Below, one piece after another: positions 60,328 to 64,000 of a DNA stretch of 64,000 bases. Positions within the stretch are counted from its first letter, which is position 1; every line of letters begins with the position of its first letter. This DNA is from Pseudomonas benzenivorans (GTDB lineage: Bacteria > Pseudomonadota > Gammaproteobacteria > Pseudomonadales > Pseudomonadaceae). Location: contig NZ_CP073346.1 in assembly GCF_024397895.1 (NCBI RefSeq), positions 4,650,001 through 4,714,000 of the forward strand, read 5' to 3'. A program made the position numbers and the translations under genes. The notes beneath the pieces were generated by a model, which saw only the letters and a list, made by a program, of their open reading frames with translations, was not told where the DNA came from and ran no database searches.

Positions 60328-61893
60328 CTAGCGGTTGAAGCGTTCCACCAGGGAATATTGGCCCTGGGCGGTGGCGGTCAGCTCGCCGCTAAGCTGAGCC
60401 GTGCTCTGGGCTTCTCCGGCGGTCTGGTCGGCCAGGTGGGCGATGGTGGTGATGTTCTGGTTGATCTCGTCGGCCACCGCGCTCTGCTCCTCGGCTGCGG
60501 CGGCGATCTGATTGGCCATGTCGGCGATATTGGCCACCGCATCGCTGATGCCGGCCAGGGCCTGGTCGGCCTGCTGCACGCGCTCGACGCCGTCGTCAGC
60601 CTGCTTGCGGCCGATTTCCATGGTCATTACCGCCTCTTCGGCGGTGCGCTGCAGCTTGGCGATCAATTGATGGATCTGTCCGGTGGATTCGGCGGTGCGC
60701 TGGGCCAGCGAGCGCACTTCGTCGGCCACCACGGCGAAGCCGCGACCCATCTCGCCGGCTCGCGCCGCTTCGATGGCGGCGTTGAGGGCGAGCAGGTTGG
60801 TCTGGTCGGCAATGCCCTTGATCACGTCGACTACGCCGCCGATTTCGTTGCTGTCCTGGGCCAGGCGGGTAACGGTCTCGCCGGTCTCGCCGACCGACAC
60901 CGATAGGCGCTGAATGGCCTCACGGGTCTCTGCAGCGACCTTGCGTCCCTCGCCGGTCAGGCGGTTGGCTTCCTGGGTGGCGATCGCCGTGCGCGCCACG
61001 TTGCTCGCCACTTCCAGGGTGGTGGCGGCCATTTCGTTGACCGCGGTGGCGACCTGTTCGGTTTCCTGGCGCTGGCGGTCGAGACCGGCCGAGCTGTTAC
61101 GCGCCAGACCGTCGGCTCGCTTCGCCTGTTGTGTCAGGTACTCGGCGCTGTCCTGCAGGCGGGTCAGGCAAGTCTTCAGCCGTGCCTGCTGACTGAACAG
61201 GGCCATCTCCAGGCGGCCCTGGATACCGCGGCTGTCGGTGTACATCAGGGCGATCAGAGGATCGGATGTGGACTGCTCAGCCTGCTGGAGGAGACTTTTG
61301 AGACCGCGGCGCTGCCAGCCAAGGCCGACCAGGCCCAGCGGCAGGGCAAGCAGGGCAGCAAGCAACAAGCCCCAGCCGGAGTCCAGCCAGGCGCCCAGCA
61401 GGAAGCCGAGCTGGCTGATCAGGATGAAGGGCAGCCAGTCCTGCAGTGTCGGCAGCCAGCTGTCGCTGCTGGGCAGCGCCGACTTGCCAGCATTGAGCCG
61501 CTGGTAAAGCGCCTCGGCGCGGCGGACCTGCTCGCTGCTGGGCTTGACCCGCACCGACTCGTAGCCACACACCTGACCGTTCTCCAGTATCGGTGTGACA
61601 TAGGCGTCGACCCAGTAGTAGTCGCCATTCTTGCAGCGGTTCTTGACGATGCCCATCCAGGGGCGGCCCTGCTTGAGGGTATTCCACATGTGCTCAAACA
61701 CGGCCGGCGGCACGTCGGGGTGGCGAACCAGGTTATGGGGCGCGCGCAACAGTTCGTCGCGAGTGAAGCCGCTGACCTCGACGAAGGCGTCGTTGCAGTA
61801 GCTGATCTGGCCCTTGAGGTCGGTGGTGGAAATCAGGCGTTGCTTGGCCGGAAAGCTGCGTTCACGCTGGGTGATGGGCTGATTGTTGCGCAT
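60328..61893 (-). CDS. aer: Aerotaxis receptor Aer
   Basis: Aer is a PAS-FAD chemoreceptor that guides cells in oxygen gradients. The 521-residue protein starts at the ATG at 61893. It has an N-terminal PAS domain (about 20-115; [48 protein letters not shown]), a central hydrophobic pair (about 150-195), a HAMP-like region and the methyl-accepting signalling domain. That domain has the hairpin [32 protein letters not shown], seen here as [20 protein letters not shown]. An Anr-type promoter lies before it (61955-61997), matching reports that aer of P. aeruginosa is Anr-dependent. Confidence 0.96.
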   Translation of the reverse strand: MRNNQPITQRERSFPAKQRLISTTDLKGQISYCNDAFVEVSGFTRDELLRAPHNLVRHPDVPPAVFEHMWNTLKQGRPWMGIVKNRCKNGDYYWVDAYVTPILENGQVCGYESVRVKPSSEQVRRAEALYQRLNAGKSALPSSDSWLPTLQDWLPFILISQLGFLLGAWLDSGWGLLLAALLALPLGLVGLGWQRRGLKSLLQQAEQSTSDPLIALMYTDSRGIQGRLEMALFSQQARLKTCLTRLQDSAEYLTQQAKRADGLARNSSAGLDRQRQETEQVATAVNEMAATTLEVASNVARTAIATQEANRLTGEGRKVAAETREAIQRLSVSVGETGETVTRLAQDSNEIGGVVDVIKGIADQTNLLALNAAIEAARAGEMGRGFAVVADEVRSLAQRTAESTGQIHQLIAKLQRTAEEAVMTMEIGRKQADDGVERVQQADQALAGISDAVANIADMANQIAAAAEEQSAVADEINQNITTIAHLADQTAGEAQSTAQLSGELTATAQGQYSLVERFNR

Positions 61894-61954
61894 GGGGGCG
61901 GAGTCCCTGGGGGCGATACTGAATTGTCGGCCGTTGCGGCCGGAAGTTGAGCGC

Positions 61955-61997
61955 AATATACAGACGTTGTGTGACGGGACGGGTTGATCTGGATCAG
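61955..61997 (-). promoter_or_regulatory. Anr-dependent promoter of aer
   Basis: On the minus strand CTGAT-CCAG-ATCAA (61997-61984) matches the Anr box TTGAT-N4-ATCAA at 9 of 10 positions. After 23 bases comes TATATT (61960-61955), a near-consensus -10. Initiation near 61949 puts the box centre about 41.5 bases upstream, the class II FNR-type position. Confidence 0.8.
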
Positions 61998-62017
61998 CAG
62001 ACGGGTCTCGCCCCTGT

Positions 62018-62037
62018 GGCAGGGCCGGAACCCTGCC
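62018..62037 (-). terminator. Hairpin downstream of acnA
   Basis: GGCAGGG (62018-62024) and CCCTGCC (62031-62037) form a perfect 7-bp stem with a 6-base loop, 13 bases after the acnA stop on the minus strand. There is no U-run. It lies just upstream of the aer Anr box and may separate acnA from aer transcription. Confidence 0.5.
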
Positions 62038-62050
62038 TCAGCGGGGCGTG

Positions 62051-64000
<1,950 letters not shown>

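Overview
The window reads as a chromosomal segment of a high-GC Pseudomonas. The gene order xdhABC-guaD, gntR, smc, zipA, ligA, ffs, dnaX, ybaB, recR, acyl-CoA dehydrogenase, apt, anr, cco genes, aer, acnA follows, as I remember it, the PA1521-PA1562 region of P. aeruginosa PAO1. Identifications rest on recognising protein families and motifs by eye; no database search was run. No tRNA, rRNA operon, CRISPR array, prophage or transposase was seen.

Layout. (1) 1-6934: purine catabolism on the minus strand (guaD cut by the left edge, xdhC, a possible 43-residue ORF, xdhB, xdhA), facing a GntR/FCD regulator, with a clear palindrome over the xdhA promoter. (2) 6938-13958: smc, zipA and ligA. (3) 13959-28306: an inserted Flp/Tad pilus island. 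A minus-strand AraC protein with a pseudo-receiver domain precedes flp, prepilin peptidase, an unusual AAA+ ATPase, rcpC, rcpA, a small lipoprotein, tadG-like, two tadE/F-like pseudopilins, tadZ, tadA, tadB, tadC and tadD. (4) 28381-33511: HU protein, 4.5S RNA, two small conserved-looking hypotheticals, and dnaX-ybaB-recR. (5) 33639-34787: acyl-CoA dehydrogenase behind a palindromic operator candidate.

(6) 34920-46515: a six-gene minus-strand signalling operon. It holds a PAS kinase, a response regulator with a degenerate HD-GYP domain, a single-receiver regulator, a 1544-residue membrane kinase with a PAS/GAF tandem, an Rcp1-like receiver, and a REC-PAS-PAS-LOV-GGDEF-EAL-REC protein with an intact photoactive LOV cysteine. 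It looks like a blue-light-responsive cyclic-di-GMP module and is the strongest candidate for something undescribed. (7) 46681-47382: a Cys-rich hypothetical. (8) 47398-57653: apt, anr, then the cbb3 oxidase set (TauE/SafE-like, ccoS, ccoI, ccoH, ccoG, ccoP, ccoQ, ccoO, ccoN), with hemN not in its usual place beside anr. (9) 58208-64000: an alpha/beta hydrolase, GNAT, DinB-like protein, aer with an ANR-type promoter, and acnA cut by the right edge.

How it fits together. The core blocks are housekeeping: purine salvage and degradation, chromosome segregation and division, DNA replication and repair, microaerobic respiration, and oxygen sensing by Anr and Aer. The two accessory blocks both concern surface behaviour. 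The Tad island builds an adhesive Flp pilus, and the signalling operon probably sets cyclic-di-GMP levels. Whether the two are linked cannot be read from the sequence.
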